Of a DNA stretch of 64,000 bases, positions 46,729 to 57,830 are shown one piece after another. Numbering within the stretch: the first letter of the stretch is position 1; each line of letters starts with the position of its first letter. A program made the translations under genes and the position numbers. Source of the stretch: Membranipora membranacea (lineage: Eukaryota; Bryozoa; Gymnolaemata; Cheilostomatida; Membraniporidae); the NCBI GenBank assembly GCA_914767715.1, contig OU612067.1, positions 17,055,001 through 17,119,000 of the forward strand, in the 5' to 3' direction. The notes beneath the pieces were generated by a model. The model did no database searches, was not told where the DNA came from, and worked only from the letters and a program-made list of their open reading frames with translations.

Positions 46729-47240
46729 TAGACAGTTTTCTGAGCTCTTATTTATGCCTCAATTCGGAGTTGTCCTCTCTCCAGTTTGGTACTTTTAACG
46801 CACGCCGCATAGGAAAAACCTGCTGAAAGAGGGTTATCGTAATAACCGCTTATGTTAAGATAAAAATGAGTTTTGATTCAGAGTCTGCACCATTGAAAAC
46901 CATATGAGACAAGGTTTCCAAATCATTGGAGATTTGAATGTTGATAAATCCTAATTTTAGTGACGAAACTCATGAAAAATTCTGCCAAATTGTCCGCAAA
47001 ACAGGCAGAAAATGCTATAATTGACTATCCAAATACACAAATTATTTCCCAAACTATGTCCATATGAGTTTTCAATGCTGCAGATTCTGAATCGAAAATA
47101 ATTTTCATCCTATTATAAGCCGTTATCAAGATAACCCTCTTTTCAGCACGTTTTTCCTATGCGGCATGGGTTAAAAGTACCAAACTGGAGAGAGGACAAC
47201 TCCAAATTGAGTCCTAAATCAGAGCTCAGAAAACTGTCTA
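46729..47240. mobile_element. 512-bp foldback element, copy 2
   Basis: Starts TAGACAGTTTTCTGAGCTC and ends GAGCTCAGAAAACTGTCTA, with long inverted arms. The unique centre is the reverse complement of that in the copy at 29946-30449, so the two are inserted in opposite orientation. Both are flanked by TA-rich sequence. Confidence 0.85.
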
Positions 47241-47702
47241 TAAATAAAGGTTTGAGAAGGTGTAATATACGTCAATGATTTCTGTAACATTTCGAACATG
47301 CAAAGCAAAGTTCTCATAGAAAATATTACATTCTTTCTACATCAACTACTGTCGCCCTAACTTTGCAACATACCAATTGCTCTGCAATGCACAATAGCCT
47401 CTAAAATCAACACAAATTCATAAAACAGTCACTGTTTTCTATTGATTTTTAATTTCGGTAATACCAGTTTTTCACCCTCATTCTCTATGGCTATGATTCA
47501 AGCGTGCTTTTTCGACTGTTGAAATTAGAAATTGCGCAGTTAAATAAAATTTACAGGTCACATCATCGAGGAGTGTTGGTTGTGTGCCCATTAACTACCA
47601 CACTTGCCGTATGAGTAAACAAATATGATGATTTTTTAATGAGTACGTGATAGAAATAAATAAATCAATCTACCATATGAACACAAGTGTGCTACTTGTA
47701 AA

Positions 47703-47958
47703 ACAACATGCTGCCTAAGCTTGCTGGCCGGTTGCGACAGTCACTCACAAGCTCTTGAACCTAGTCCAAGTGATCAGACGACTGCAATGAGAGTAAATGG
47801 CATGGCATTATCAACAAATGAGTGGTTAATAATGTAACGACACTAGTCTGAGTGCTTAGGCGTACTAGAACTATAATCTTCATTAATGCAAGTCACTTTA
47901 CTTGCAGTACAACATGCTGCCTAAGCTTGCTGGCCGGTTGCGACAGTCACTCACAAGC
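47703..47958. repeat. Perfect 50-bp direct repeat, 206 bp apart
   Basis: 47703-47752 and 47909-47958 are identical, including GCTTGCTGGCCGGTTGCGAC, unusually G+C-rich here. Sequence around them (TACTTG before each copy) also agrees partly, so the unit may be a recent tandem duplication. Confidence 0.9.
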
Positions 47959-48188
47959 ACTCAAACTATAATACTGCAAGTCAGTGTGTAAAACGACGTT
48001 TGTATTTGAAATTTCTCAATTTACCATGTAGACATTTTCCCTTTTCAACATGAACTTATCTCAAGTACATGTAGAAACATAAGTCTTCTGTGTACTTACT
48101 TGCTAGTCAAGTAGGGATATGTTTCACTCAAAAATGAGCCTGAATTTCTAGTAGTTGTATCGCCATAAACATACTGTTTGCCTGGAGT

Positions 48189-48270
48189 AATTTTGTATTA
48201 ACATTACTTATATAACATATAATTTTTGTATTAACATTACTTATATAACAAATAATTTTTGTATTTACAT
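48189..48270. repeat. 31-bp tandem repeat, about 2.6 units
   Basis: The unit contains TTTTGTATTAACATTACTTA followed by TATAACA. Two full units are nearly identical; the third is partial. Confidence 0.85.
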
Positions 48271-48604
48271 TTTCTACAGAAAAATCAAGTGACAGACACA
48301 AGTGTGCTTGAGAATTGGGGCAGTTCTGGAATTTCATTTGAATAACTGCATGCTTAGGAGTCATGAACAATGATCAGCACTTTTACTACAGTCATGATAT
48401 CTAAAGCATTATAAGAACTATAAAAAACAAATAGAAACATTTTTCCTGGTATATACATGGTTTGTATAGCGGTAGGACTAATAAACCATAATTCCAGTGA
48501 TCAGACTAATTTGGTGAAATATGAGGCGCCCTTTTTAATTTATTTACACTGTGCCAGTGAGTGTTTATTGATTTAGTAGTCTATACCTTGACATACCAGT
48601 TTAG

Positions 48605-51600
48605 CTAGCCATGAGTTTTAGTAAGTATCATGTTACATCCATCATTTATCATCTTCATAAAGAGACGGACAGTATTTTTGCTGTCAATGATACCTAAAAT
48701 ACAAAAAATGATGGTGTCGAAAGGTTTTATTTGAATATCATTTGATAACCTGCATATGAAAAGAAAGGCTTATCGCTAAGTTTTTGGAGTACGTAAGTTT
48801 CTTGCACTAATGCAGCGGACTATTCACTTTTTATCTTAAAAAAAATAAAAGACCAAAACACAGAATGAGTATTAGTCTAAAATAACCAACAACTTTTTCA
48901 CACATTGCCAATGAAGGGACAACCGAGGATTATTGTACTGTTTCCGTAGGATGGGAGTTGTGAGAGGTTATGCATAATAGATAACACTATAATCATATTG
49001 TGGTCCATATGACAAAAATCTGACTGTTTTATGAAGTCAAGAATACAATCCTTGATAGAACACTAATATTAAGCTGATACCTGAATGCTCACGCCCCTCA
49101 AACTCTAACCCCACCTCGTTCATGGAGCACTTCAGACCTTTAGGCTGCCTCATGTAGTATTTCTATAAATAAATCCAAAAATGTATCAGTGTAAAGACCC
49201 ATAATGAAAATATGAAATAAATGTGAAACTCTATGGAGCCAATGACCTGAAATTGGAGTTGCTCCCCCTCTACGTGACACTGGCCGCATCTCTCAATTTA
49301 GGCTAATAGGGTCAAAATTGATTTCAAATCATTTTTTTTAAACTTGTCCATGGCTTTATTATACTATGTGATACATTTCAATGGTTGGATGACAAAGAAC
49401 CAAGTGAAAAGACAAAACATTGAAGGCCCATTGAAAAAACAGTTGTTAATGTTGATTACGTAATTAATTTAAATGGTTTTCTACTGCGCCTATTCCTACA
49501 TGATTTTCTTATAATTAACTGGAAGCACATTCAAAGGGAAATACACAGGAGAGAGACTCGTTAAATCGATGTGGGATCAATCGCACATAAAAACGTCAAA
49601 CATTGACAAGTAAAGTAAAAAAGATATTGTGTAAAAATTATTACCTTGTATAATGCCTTGAGATCTATCCATGATTTGAGAGACTCGGGGAGAGTGATTC
49701 CTTTGCGTATCAATTCACCAGCAAGGCAGACCCCAAGATCCCAGTCTAAGAAATAAAGAGCTTATACTAAACTCACAAGTAATGCATTTACATCATCGAA
49801 TAAGGAGATTACTGTAAAGTCTATGACACAGGACTATAATCATTAGATCATGTTTGACATAAATGAAATAGACACTTGTGACATGAGTACGAACTCAAAC
49901 TACTAGTGAACTTTCATATCTGTATAAAAGGTATCTAATTCAAACAATTGCTACCGCTCAAGAAGGACGATACAATTTAATAAAGGGCATAATCAATGAT
50001 GCAGCAGCTATCCGTAATCTTAGAGTATCTGTCGACAGCAAATTCATAGATGCCTCATGATCAATCTTAGAACTCGAAATTAGAAACTAGAAATTGATCT
50101 GAAATTGCTCTCACCTAGGAGTTGAAAAATTTGAAAACCATTTCTTTGACATTCTAAATTAAAACTCACTTACTGGTCCATGTTAGGAAGGAGCAGAGTT
50201 TGCCTTCTCCTGAATTATAACTAAAGTTATGTTCATTGCTCATACTAAGCATCCATTTTCTAAACTTTGTCATCACAAACTCCAGAGGAGTGCTCTCATC
50301 AACCTGGTTCTGAGTAAAAAGATAAATATGGATAATCTGTGTATATTATTATGTTTATGGTTTACATTGACCAATCCATCAATTCATTGAAACAAACTTC
50401 ATTTTATCGGTAGGACAGTACAAGGTGTACTTGAAATGTTTGTCATGACCATTGTATAATTACAGATGTAAACTCAACAAAATGATACAGGAGAAAATAG
50501 GTCTGCTGCAGGGAGGGCTGCACCTCTGAAAGAAGAACATACGTTATCAAGTTGTTTTCTCTTTATCAAAGAGGGGACAATAGCTAGTCAAATACTTGAT
50601 GCAGACAGGGAGCTTATATATAATATATATATATATATATTTGTCCTTAATTTAGATATAGACTTGAAAAACAGCAGACAAGAAAACAAGCAAAATCCAG
50701 CTGTTCATTTACTACTCAGTCAAAACCATTGCTGACCTTGTTTTACTGTTTAAGGCCCACAAGCAGTCAGTAGTACATAAGAGGTTGATAATCTGACCTA
50801 AGACAAACTTTGTTATCATAACTTACCTGAGTTATACCAGTAAGTGTGGTACAGAATTTACTAAGAAGTGGTTGTTCCATCGGCTGTACGTAATAATGGA
50901 ATGTGGACAATATGGCTCCTGTACCTGTGTCAACCAGCAATGCTGGGAACTCAACTGCAAAAATGATTTGAAAAAAGAAAGATTTTAGGCAAAAGAATTC
51001 AGCAGAACTCGCGGCCACTTAAAAAAGTAGCCACGTGACAAGTCTAATCTAGGGAAGCATTAACCCCAGCATGCAATGGTATGATTAGCTTTTTTATTGT
51101 AGGTATGGGCAACTCCCAATTATTAGATTTTTGCAATCACCTTTTAACTGCATAATGCAATACTCAATCATCAGCTTCTAAACACTAAGTTCATCAAAAG
51201 AATCTCATCCAGAGTATGGATAAGGTTAACTTTGAGTCAAGCCAGTACGAGTTGGTTTTGAGAAAGCTTGGCATTGGACACTTACTGATTTCGTTTGGAT
51301 GCGACTGCTGACTTCTATCCCAGCATGTGGATTCAAAGTCGATGACTATTATATATGAGAAAGTCTGTTTGAGATTCTTCGCTGTCTCAGCACCTGAAAC
51401 AAAAGGTCAAATGAGGGCTCATCTCTACAAGCTTCATGACAATTATTTTACTTTTGACATTTTCAAGATTAATTGCTCATGGCGGTAGCATATCTTAAAA
51501 ATGAAAAACTGGCAAGTTCAATGATTCTATACATGCCTTTCTACACAGTCAAGACATGCTGGAGTAAGACGTAATTTTACGCTCATGTTCTATGAATTCA

Positions 51601-52227
51601 TGGCTTTGCGTAGACTTATCTCAAAAGCACCTTTTTTGTTTTGTTCATTTAAACAAAACACAAAATGGGCTTTAAAGATAAGGCTAGGTTTCGCCATTTA
51701 TATCTGAGACATTCAAGCTGCTTTCTGGATGTAAAAACTACAATATATATCTTTACTTACCAGTGGGTCTGCTGTTACGAGAACCATCAAAATACCTGTA
51801 CTCTACTAAGCCGAGCTTTCTACAACACAAGTTAAATTTAGTTTAACCATCATAATGCGTAGAGAGTAAGCAAGGTTATATGATGTCTGAGCTGTGAGGG
51901 CGCAAATCCTGGGTTCTTTCTAATCAATCGGAATTATGACTTGTAATTGAGTCAGATCATCCGTCAGCTGAAAAGAAATGTCATGAGAAGAAATTGCTCG
52001 TACCACTTTAAATAAAGATTTATCAAAAGTAAACTAATTTTTAATCTTTGACTAAATTATGTCGGTTTTAAATCATGTTGCAATGATAATCAGTCACCGT
52101 ACGAAACCACCTATTTTTTGGATCATGGTTTGAATTGGTATTCATGTTCATTCCTAGTAAAGTAAAAAACCTGATGCTGAGAGGGTACTTGAATAGCTTA
52201 CCTCGCAAGTGCAAGAGTTTTGGACAT
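48605..52227 (-). CDS. ERI2: ERI2-like DEDDh 3'-5' exonuclease, short form
   Basis: Exonuclease of the ERI branch of the DEDDh family, acting on RNA or DNA 3' ends. Eight exons in gene order: 52227-52202, 51819-51761, 51393-51286, 50954-50827, 50309-50174, 49745-49645, 49162-49081 and 48693-48605 (stop TAG), giving 242 residues with all phases matching. Catalytic residues are all present: D47 and E49 (VIDFESTCW), D155 (TNWDLG), H212 and D217 (REHSGIIDSKN). ERI2 rather than ERI1 or ERI3 is favoured by the MSKTLALARKLGL start, EIIEFPALL and the PKGLKCSMNEVGLEF segment. The protein stops soon after the nuclease domain, so the long tail and GRF zinc finger of vertebrate ERI2 are absent, or lie in exons I cannot see. 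Head-to-head with the MPV17L-like gene. Confidence 0.92.
50614..50641. repeat. (TA)n microsatellite
   Basis: TA-rich dinucleotide run with one interruption, in an intron of the ERI2-like gene. Confidence 0.9.
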
Positions 52228-53987
52228 GATCTCTGTTTGATAATGCCGCCCAATGGAAAGAGGAGCAATATCAGTTCACATCATGGCGCTCGGTGCTCTG
52301 TCTTGTGCTGATACCTTATCGATCATTGACAGAGTCATGTAAATTCCGGAATAGAAAAACATTAATTTTGTTTTATTTTAAATTAACTATTTTTTGGGTG
52401 CTGTTTTGGACATCACAGGACTACAGTACACTTTAACCATGAATGACCCTGGTTCGACTAAGTTTTTTTATCACAATATCGATTCACCAAAGGGACTCTT
52501 GATGCTGCCTAAGTAGAGTAATCATAGGACCACCTCGTTTCCTGACTTTGGCTGTACGGTAGTCCTATAAGAGTAGCAGTTCTCATGGGGACCCACAATC
52601 AGAACATCATCATCAACTGAGAGCCCCTGTGCCTGTGGAACTTGCAAGCAGGTAGATTCTCCCTGTGGCAAGCCTGTATTTTGCCCATCTCCAGTATCCA
52701 GTTTTTGGGTGGGCGATACTGGACATGTTTCAAATATAACCTTGCAACAACATGACAGACCACAAGTAGGTAAGACTAAAAGACATTTATTCAATAAATA
52801 AGCCTATTAGTAAGTAAGTAAGTAAAAAAAAACTTTTCATCAACTTCCTCAGTCAGTTCACCATCAAATAAAAACATAGGAAATGAGGACATTTATATGA
52901 GGAAGCATTAACATGTCAAGCTTTCAGTCAAAATATTTAATGATAAAGACAAGCTATGAACTGCTCACCACCTAAGACAGCTGAGAAATAAGCAGGACTG
53001 TAGTGCATATAACAACAAGGGCATATAGGTAATAAGTAGATGTAGATTTTCTGTTTTTTGTAGACTTGGTTTCTGTTCAACAGTGGTGCCAAATTGTTTG
53101 ACCAATCAAGTGTGATTATAAGTCAAATTGTCCAATGAAGTCTATAGACCAGAAGTCTCTCATTGTCCAACAACAGCCATTCAATACTAAATGTTTTCAA
53201 ATTACCACTGAGCTCTCAGTGTATATCAAAGTCATTTTTCAATACTATGATCACTTTGTTTTGTGGATCTAATTGCAATTTTTTGGTTTCACGTTTTCAT
53301 CATCTTAGCTGGTCTCAAGATATCTATGACCATTGACCTTCTGCTATACAAAACTGTCCTATACTATAGTCAATCAGCTTACAGATATGTTGAAATGAAA
53401 GTGCAGAAAATGGTGCAATGAAGCATACCAACAGTGTCTTTCATATTTAGATTTTGATGCATGAGTGGATCACTGAAAGTGAAAGGAAGAAGTAGACTGA
53501 ACAAATGAAAAACTAAAAAAGTGAGTAAATTATTATTTATTTATAAAATATGTTCACAACAGTGGCTATGTTAAGCTATTTTCTAATTTCTGCATTGTAT
53601 TTTCAGTACTGCACACCTGTCTTTCGATCTTTTCATGGCCAAAAGGGAATGAGTCATAAAAAACACACTTGGTTTTTCACTGGCATGGTGGTGGTGGGCA
53701 ATAAACATTTGGCTTGTTGTACTCTTTTTTTATTCATCCATACGTAATACCTGTTGTTCCAGAGCATATAGCGCCACACGATTGACTCGTCATATCTATT
53801 ATTGCACACCAATATATCTTGGTATGATTCACTGAGTTTGTAAGAACAGTACAAACAGTTCTGGTACAGCGATGATGCATGCACCCTTCACCAATATTAT
53901 TGGTTCCCTGTTTCCCTATATGTGAGTACCGAACACCCATCTGAACACCCATTAGTCATATTAAACATTGCAAATATCTATTTTCAG
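52228..53987. other. Divergent intergenic region, ERI2-like / MPV17L-like
   Basis: A 1.76-kb head-to-head spacer that should hold both promoters and the missing first exon of the MPV17L-like gene. No clear TATA box or CpG island. Two minus-strand open stretches could be exons of an unrecognised gene (see next entry). Confidence 0.6.
52522..53927 (-). CDS. Possible cysteine-rich minus-strand gene, partial (speculative)
   Basis: Candidate exon 53927-53753 lies between a TATAG acceptor and a GTATTA donor. It is open in one frame and cysteine-rich (GCMHHRC, RTVC, YWCAI, SCGAIC). Candidate terminal exon about 52774-52522 follows a TTTTAG acceptor, continues in compatible phase (LPTCGLSCCC, then a polar tail) and ends in TGA. 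No start, signal peptide or transmembrane segment is placed, and I recognise no family. The upstream part would have to lie inside or beyond the MPV17L-like gene. Chance open frames remain the simplest alternative. Confidence 0.2.
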
Positions 53988-56343
53988 TGAGTTGGAGACG
54001 ACTGCTTACAGCTTGTAAGCCATATATTAAGAACTCCGTCCAGATAGGTGCCATTTATGCAGCTGGTGACTTCACTCAGCAAAAGCTCATCACTAAAAAT
54101 GAAAAATATAATTTAGAAAGTACAAAAAATGTCACCATAGTCGGAGGTAAGATGATGATGATGCACAAAATATTTCTTTTGTGACATGGATGATTAGGAA
54201 GCTCAAATCACCTTTGTACTTGTACTGTCATCTTATACTATGGTTTCAGTCTAGTTCCCTAGTCTGGCGTCAGGGAGTCCATTTTATGCTTTTTAAATCC
54301 GCAAATTGTAGATGGCTAATGACACACACTGACATCGATATTACACTATTAACATGTGTATCTCTGATTGTTAGAGTCAATTTAGTAGCAGTACCTAACC
54401 CGTAATTAATAAAATTGAACACAGATCGTCAAACCAAATTACTAAATCACTCTCTAACAATCAGAGATATACATGCAATAGTATATCACGTGATCAGTGT
54501 GCTAATGTCATGCAGTTTCAAGCTGTTAGATATTTCTCTTGTAAAAGTGTGACATGCTTCACGGTTACCAATAAATGATACATGAATTTTGTTGTTTTAA
54601 CACCACAGGACTAATGTTGTCGCCTCTCTACGTAACCTGGTACAACGCATTAGAAAAATTTCTGCCTGGAACCGCCACAAAAACTGTACTCAAGAAGTTG
54701 TGTGTGGATCAGATGGTGGCTGGAGCACTTGGGACATGTATATTTTTTGTTGGTGAGTAAATACAATTGTCAGATATGTCAAATTCGTTTTTGCCACCAC
54801 TCTGTTATCATTTCATCTGGTATGGTCGCCTCCTTTATTTTGAGGGCCTGAAATCTCAACAAAAATTTTGTGATCCTTGCCAAATAGAGGCCACTTACAA
54901 TTAATGATAATCTATCCGTCCAATACTTAAATGAAAGCAGTTGTCAGTGACACATCAATTATGACTGTATCATTCACACTTGACGATATTTTCATATATG
55001 ACCAGGAGTGTCAAAGCAAGTAAACTGCCCTTGCGTTGACCTTATAATGGAAAATAATAACAGTGAGGAAATGGGAGCTACTGCTAGGGTCTGTTTCGAA
55101 TGTTATGTATATGTTACTCTTATAACCATAGTTTGCCTCTTTTAAAGCTATGAGTTATTTGGAGAATGAGAAGGATATCTTCCGAGAATGCAAGGAGAAG
55201 GCACCCACAGCTTTTCTTGTAAGTTTATTTATAGAATGGTCCTCAGTTTCATTCTAAATATTGAACTCAAATACTGCAGGCTATTGTATTTCTATATTAA
55301 TACAGCTTAAATTTAACATTATTCAGTATTTTAACTATTATATAATGTTTTGTAGCCTATATGTTATTGGACATAATTTCTTTACTTTGATAACAAGATT
55401 GCAGCACAATATCATGCCAGCTGTAGGCAACGAAAGCATTGCATGTGTGGTACATTCTCCGACAATAGAACTAATTTGTCCGAATGTATACCTATAAATG
55501 CTGATATGTTATCGAATTACATTTTCATTCAATGACCCTATCTTTCCAAGGAGCTAACACCATATGTTGACCGTATTTTTCAGTGTTATAATATTCATTG
55601 GCTGTACTATTCAATTTAACCTCATAGATTGATCGTATTTTTTCAGTGTAATACCATGTACTGGCCGTTTCTGATGTTTGTAATATTCAAGAAGGTGCCG
55701 GTGAACTATCAGCCTATAGCTGTGGCTTGTGGTGATTTTATATGGAGTATATTCCTCTGCTTCTATAAGATGAAGGTTTGTAAAGATTGCTTTGGTAGAA
55801 AGTTCTACTTGTTTTGACCTTTTGCATCACCCAAAGCGTATCCAAATTACTCTCAAAGCTTCATCAAGTATCCAATATTGGTGTAGAAAACAGGGTTTTC
55901 ATAATTAAAGTGTTGAGGAAAGCAAAAAACAACCACTGTTCATATCAAAGTTATCTCATAGCAATGAAAAAGAAATTTAAATTGAAATCTGTCTCAGGGA
56001 GATAACATACTCTACTAGACCCTTCTAGACCCTGGATTTTCGCACATTGAAATTGGTTACATCATTCAACAATGTCCTTGTGCAAGTAATCTTAATTATT
56101 TTGTTCATTGCTATGCGATTACTTTGATATGGTTGTTTTTTGCTTTCCTAAACACTATATGTATGTAAAAAGATAACAGATTGACAGATGAAAATGGATA
56201 AAATGGTCTGTAGTTCACTGTAGGTCATTTCCTCTAATACAACATTTCTGCTGTAGGACCTTCATGCTGAGGAACATGAAAACTCATCACAGAAATCAGT
56301 CAGTGAGAATTCCAGTGTCACAGTGTCAGCTCAAGAAAAATAG
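53988..56343 (+). CDS. MPV17L-like membrane protein (Mpv17/PMP22 family), first codon split
   Basis: Small multi-pass protein of the Mpv17/PMP22 family, found in mitochondrial or peroxisomal membranes and linked to reactive-oxygen or metabolite handling. Exons: 53988-54146, 54609-54752, 55148-55218, 55647-55775 and 56257-56343 (stop TAG), in phase. With one base from an upstream exon it gives about 196 residues starting (M)SWRRLLTACKPYIKN. The family pattern is clear: GAIYAAGDFTQQKL near the start, a PLYVTWYNALEKFLPG helix, KKLCVDQMVAGALGTCIFF, then MSYLENEKDIF, MYWPF, VPVNY and GDFIWSIFLCF. MS-L---KDIF before MYWPF favours MPV17L over MPV17, PXMP2 or MPV17L2. The first recognised exon opens with TG after a CAG acceptor and has no in-frame ATG, so A|TG across an intron is the simplest start. 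Two introns carry palindromic elements. Confidence 0.85.
54308..54510. mobile_element. About 200-bp palindromic element in MPV17L-like intron
   Basis: The left arm (TAATGACACACACTGA..., TATCTCTGATTGTTAGAG) matches the inverted right arm (CTCTAACAATCAGAGATA, ...CAGTGTGCTAATGTCAT). A single related arm lies at 10437-10531. Confidence 0.75.
55906..56158. mobile_element. About 250-bp foldback element related to the copy E palindrome
   Basis: AGTGTTGAGGAAAGC at the left and GCTTTCCTAAACACT at the right are inverted tips. Inside, CATATCAAAG, CATAGCAATGAA, GTGCAAGTAAT and TGAAATTGGTTACATCATT match the central half of the palindrome at 29583-30662. Confidence 0.7.
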
Positions 56344-57654
56344 GATGCTCAAGAAATATATACGAAAAGAGTGTGTGCAATATACATTCTCAGGCTAGTA
56401 AACAACCCGTATCTATAGTCTACTCATCTAAGTCCCCCTTTAGTCATAATGTGCAGTCTTAACTTTTGTGTTCGTAATACCAGTCAACTTTCATATCCTC
56501 TTTAGTCATGTGTGAAGGGTGCACAACATGTGATCAGTTCTATGGTTATGAAATTTTGATGGTTTTTAGTCTACGGGTAATATTTTGGTTTGATTTTAAG
56601 AGTTATCTGCACATGATACAAAACCAACTTAACTTGTGAGCAAGTTATAAGTCCTGAACAGCAAATCCCTCAAACGATGGGACATTGGTTGAAAGAGTTC
56701 AAATCTTGCTATGCTCTCAAATATTACGTTGTATGCCCTTCACACACATGTTTGCATGTTCAAACTGACATCATTCCAAAACTAGTGTTATTTTGTCCCT
56801 GTGTTACAATTTACTCGTTAGAGAGATATTGTCCCTTATTGTCAATTTTGTTATTCTATAAAGTCTTGAAGTTTGGAAAACTAGCATAGCTGTGCCCTTC
56901 ATTACTGTTCAATGAAGTACTATGGATTTACTTGGCAATATCCTTCATTTCGCCTACTTGTTTGTCAAAATTTCATTTCGAAGTTAGGGTTTTGAACACA
57001 CACTTTATGCAGTCGCGTCCTTTCAAATTCTTCCCTTCTGTAATTTTCATTTATCTTTTCTTGAGCACTTCGTCCATGACATTGTGTTCCTAGCCTATGA
57101 ATCTCTACTGTTGTTGGTGATGGCACTCGCTCTATATATCATGATTTATATACCTAAATCTACATACTATCCTTCTCTATATGTCTATGCTATACTATGT
57201 CTATGTTAATTTTAAGTCAGCACCCATCAGCTCAGGTTGACTTTTTGGGGATGCAAACAGTGCTTAACTCATCATTATAGTCAGAATCTTGTTACCCTAT
57301 TGGAAGTTGTCTTTCACTTTCACTCTCTGAAAAATTGTGAATGTTACTGAATTGCTCCTTCCAATAATGCTTTTGCTATTCGAGCTCCTTTTCTTTGTCA
57401 AAATGTTTCCCTTGTTCAAAATATGTTTGTTGACAATATTTTTAGTTAAACTCTTTTGTGAGGAGGTGTTTGGTCTGTTCAGCAAACCAACCTCTGTCCA
57501 ACTAAGCAGTCTGTCATTCGAGTTACTGAACTATCTTATATAGCTGGCCCCATGTTTTCTTTTGCAAAATGAACAAACCTACGAAATGAATTCTACACTT
57601 GTTGAAGTCTGTAATAAAATGTATTTACTATTTCTACGCTTCTATTACGTCTAT

Positions 57655-57830
57655 CAGCTCAGGCTGGCATATAAGCATCGCGCAAGCGTTGGAGGTCTCG
57701 GGTTCAAATCCCACTGCAGTCTACCGACTACTGGGCTCAATTGACGCCCCAGGTGTGCTCCGACCTGCCTGCAAACCGAGAGCAATTTGACGCCGAATAT
57801 GGCGACCGCGCCCTTAAGGTACCTTTATTT
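57655..57830 (+). mobile_element. tRNA-derived SINE, copy 2
   Basis: A-box-like AGCTCAGGCTGGCATA, B-box GGGTTCAAATCCCACTGCAG, then CTACTGGGCTCAATTGACGC, CCCCAGGTGTG and CAAACCGAGAGCAA, matching the order of the SINE at 33765-33975 on the opposite strand. Confidence 0.75.

Larger units (their letters stand above)
45100..48604. other. Spacer upstream of CFAP20 and downstream of the ERI2-like gene
   Basis: No supported coding exon. Holds a foldback element (46729-47240), a 50-bp direct repeat pair (47703 and 47909) and a 31-bp tandem repeat (48189). Overlapping open frames at about 45985-46274 exist on both strands without coding signatures. Confidence 0.65.

Noticed and set aside
49255-49280. 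GGAGTTGCTCCCCCTC match to MITE family 1
   Set aside because: Matches only the subterminal block. No AAGTTTG end or inverted partner nearby, so not called as a copy.
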